A stretch of DNA of 27,030 bases from Thermomucor indicae-seudaticae (lineage: Eukaryota; Mucoromycota; Mucoromycetes; Mucorales; Lichtheimiaceae), in assembly GCA_000787465.1 (NCBI GenBank), contig JSYX01000487.1, positions 1 to 27,030 of the forward strand, read 5' to 3'. The notes beneath the pieces are model-generated. The model worked only from the letters and a program-made list of their open reading frames with translations, was not told the origin of the DNA and did not search any database. Shown piece by piece: positions 26,060 to 27,030 of the stretch (its first letter is position 1; the number at the start of each line of letters is the position of its first letter). The position numbers and the translations under genes were made by a program.

Positions 26060-26531
26060 ATGTCAGCGTACGACAATGTGAGTGGTGGGTCACTCAAATT
26101 CAAAGGTGGTGAAAGCCCATCAATAAAGTAAGATTGCTAGTAATGTCTCTTCTATTTATGACAGACAATCCTAATCTTCGATTTCAAAAGGAAAAAGAAA
26201 AAGAAATCGAAAGCAGACAAGGAAAAGCTTGCCCGTGCAATCCGGGAAGGCAGCGTAGGAAGTAGCAGTGGAAGTGATACAGGCAAACAGCGAATTCGAG
26301 TCGTCGAAAAAACTGAAGCTGAACGCAAGTTTGAGGAAGCTCAAAAGAAAAGGGTATGTAGTCTTTTTTGACATTCGCAGGAACCTTGCAGATTCTAAAG
26401 AAACGTCGCAGCAAATGGAAAGGGTAGCCAAAGCAGCAGCCAAGTCTCACAAAGAAAAGGTGACAGAATTCAATCAGAAACTTGAAAAGCTTAGTGAGCA
26501 CTATGACATTCCAAAAGTCGGTCCAGGATAA
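26060..26531 (+). CDS. FAM32A: FAM32A homologue
   Basis: Small, lysine-rich nuclear protein; human FAM32A is found in late spliceosomes, where it reaches the 3' splice site region. Three exons, 26060-26127, 26191-26353, 26412-26531, with 63- and 58-nt introns, give 116 residues (human protein 112). Seen: MSAYDNVSGGSLKFKGG at the start, a run of lysines (KKKKKKSK), TEAERKFEEAQKKR joined to QMERVAKAAAKSHKEKVTEF across the second intron, and LSEHYDIPKVGPG at the C-terminus, matching family landmarks from end to end. The second intron acceptor is chosen at GCAG before CAA ATG because only this keeps frame and restores the KRQMER junction. It is divergent from RabGGTase alpha. Confidence 0.94.
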
Positions 26532-27030
26532 AAGCAAATGGCCTTCATATACCGGATTTGGCATTTTGGAAACTTGTGTTCAGATGCTTGAAACAATGAA
26601 GTTGGAACGAAAAAGTTCTGTGAGACGTTCACGCGTTGACGACCTATGAGGTGGAGTTGAGACGGTTTTTGCAACGGTATTGGGTCGAGCGTCAGAGTGA
26701 ACTTGGGGTGCAACACGATGTCAGGTCGGAACGGGACGTGGTGAAGGTCGTTGGTTGGGGCCAGAGTACAGGATTTCCTTTCGAATTTGATTGTCAATCT
26801 GGAGTGATCAGACTGTCCTAGGGATTAATCCAGTCTTGTATGTCGGTTGATGTCCCACATCAAATAATAGAGTGCGCCACATCTGGGACAGACATATCTG
26901 GCACGCACTTATACCACAAGAGATCAATAAGCACAATCACTTTTACCGCATGAGGAACAGCGTTCATCCTCCGTATGCCCCGACTATTAGTATAGACCAT
27001 ACGTGATGCTTTTATTCTTTGTTCTTTAAT
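26532..27030. other. Right-edge intergenic with possible zinc-ribbon remnant
   Basis: On the minus strand, one frame reads DERCSSCGKSDCAY, two stops, then YVCPRCGALYY, MWDINRHTRLD, with paired C-x2-C motifs, as in zinc ribbons of transposases or other proteins. A further open frame (26501-26797) overlaps the 3' part of FAM32A. No complete gene can be drawn. It could be a decayed transposase, or the end of a spliced gene starting beyond the window. Confidence 0.25.

Overview
This is a nuclear segment from a fungus, most likely an early-diverging one (Mucoromycota-type; moderate confidence). Three things point there. Genes are broken by many short introns, mostly 48-75 nt, with GTAAGT-like donors and CTAAC/TTAAC-like branch points. 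A single-gene pentafunctional AROM protein is present, which is typical of fungi. The gaps hold decayed pieces of DNA transposons, including a Fanzor/TnpB-type Zn-ribbon end. I rebuilt the gene models by hand from splice signals and protein-family motifs. Reading frame closes across every intron of the main models except at one place in the AROM gene.

Layout, left to right. 0-4.5 kb: three minus-strand genes, for an acyl-protein thioesterase (755-1724), the mitochondrial import-motor subunit Pam17 (1961-2666) and an unassigned coiled-coil protein (2840-4406). 4.6-7.6 kb: a small doubtful plus ORF, then a 775-residue eIF4E-family protein (5076-7600, minus) that is mostly disordered N-terminal extension. 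7.6-9.6 kb: a gene-poor gap with decayed coding traces. 9.6-15.4 kb: mitochondrial ribosomal protein uL16m (9613-10275, plus) converging on AROM (10434-15401, minus). 15.4-18.5 kb: a gap with a small cysteine-rich ORF and a Fanzor/TnpB-like pseudogene (17392-17783, minus). 18.5-23.5 kb: mitochondrial glutamyl-tRNA(Gln) amidotransferase subunit A, an OPA3-like protein and a DMAP1-binding-domain protein, all minus. 23.7-26.5 kb: a Tc1/mariner scrap, Rab geranylgeranyltransferase alpha (23907-25970, minus), and a divergent FAM32A homologue (26060-26531, plus). The right edge holds a possible zinc-ribbon remnant.

The genes are housekeeping and do not form a pathway cluster. Four of about eleven (PAM17, uL16m, GatA, OPA3) act in mitochondria. 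Two act on protein lipidation: the thioesterase removes acyl groups and RabGGTase adds prenyl groups. I found no convincing undescribed multi-gene system. The points most worth a second look are an apparent one-base frameshift in the dehydroquinate synthase part of AROM, a class II-like eIF4E with a roughly 600-residue extension, the decayed Fanzor/TnpB-like end, and a Gcn4-type site just upstream of AROM.
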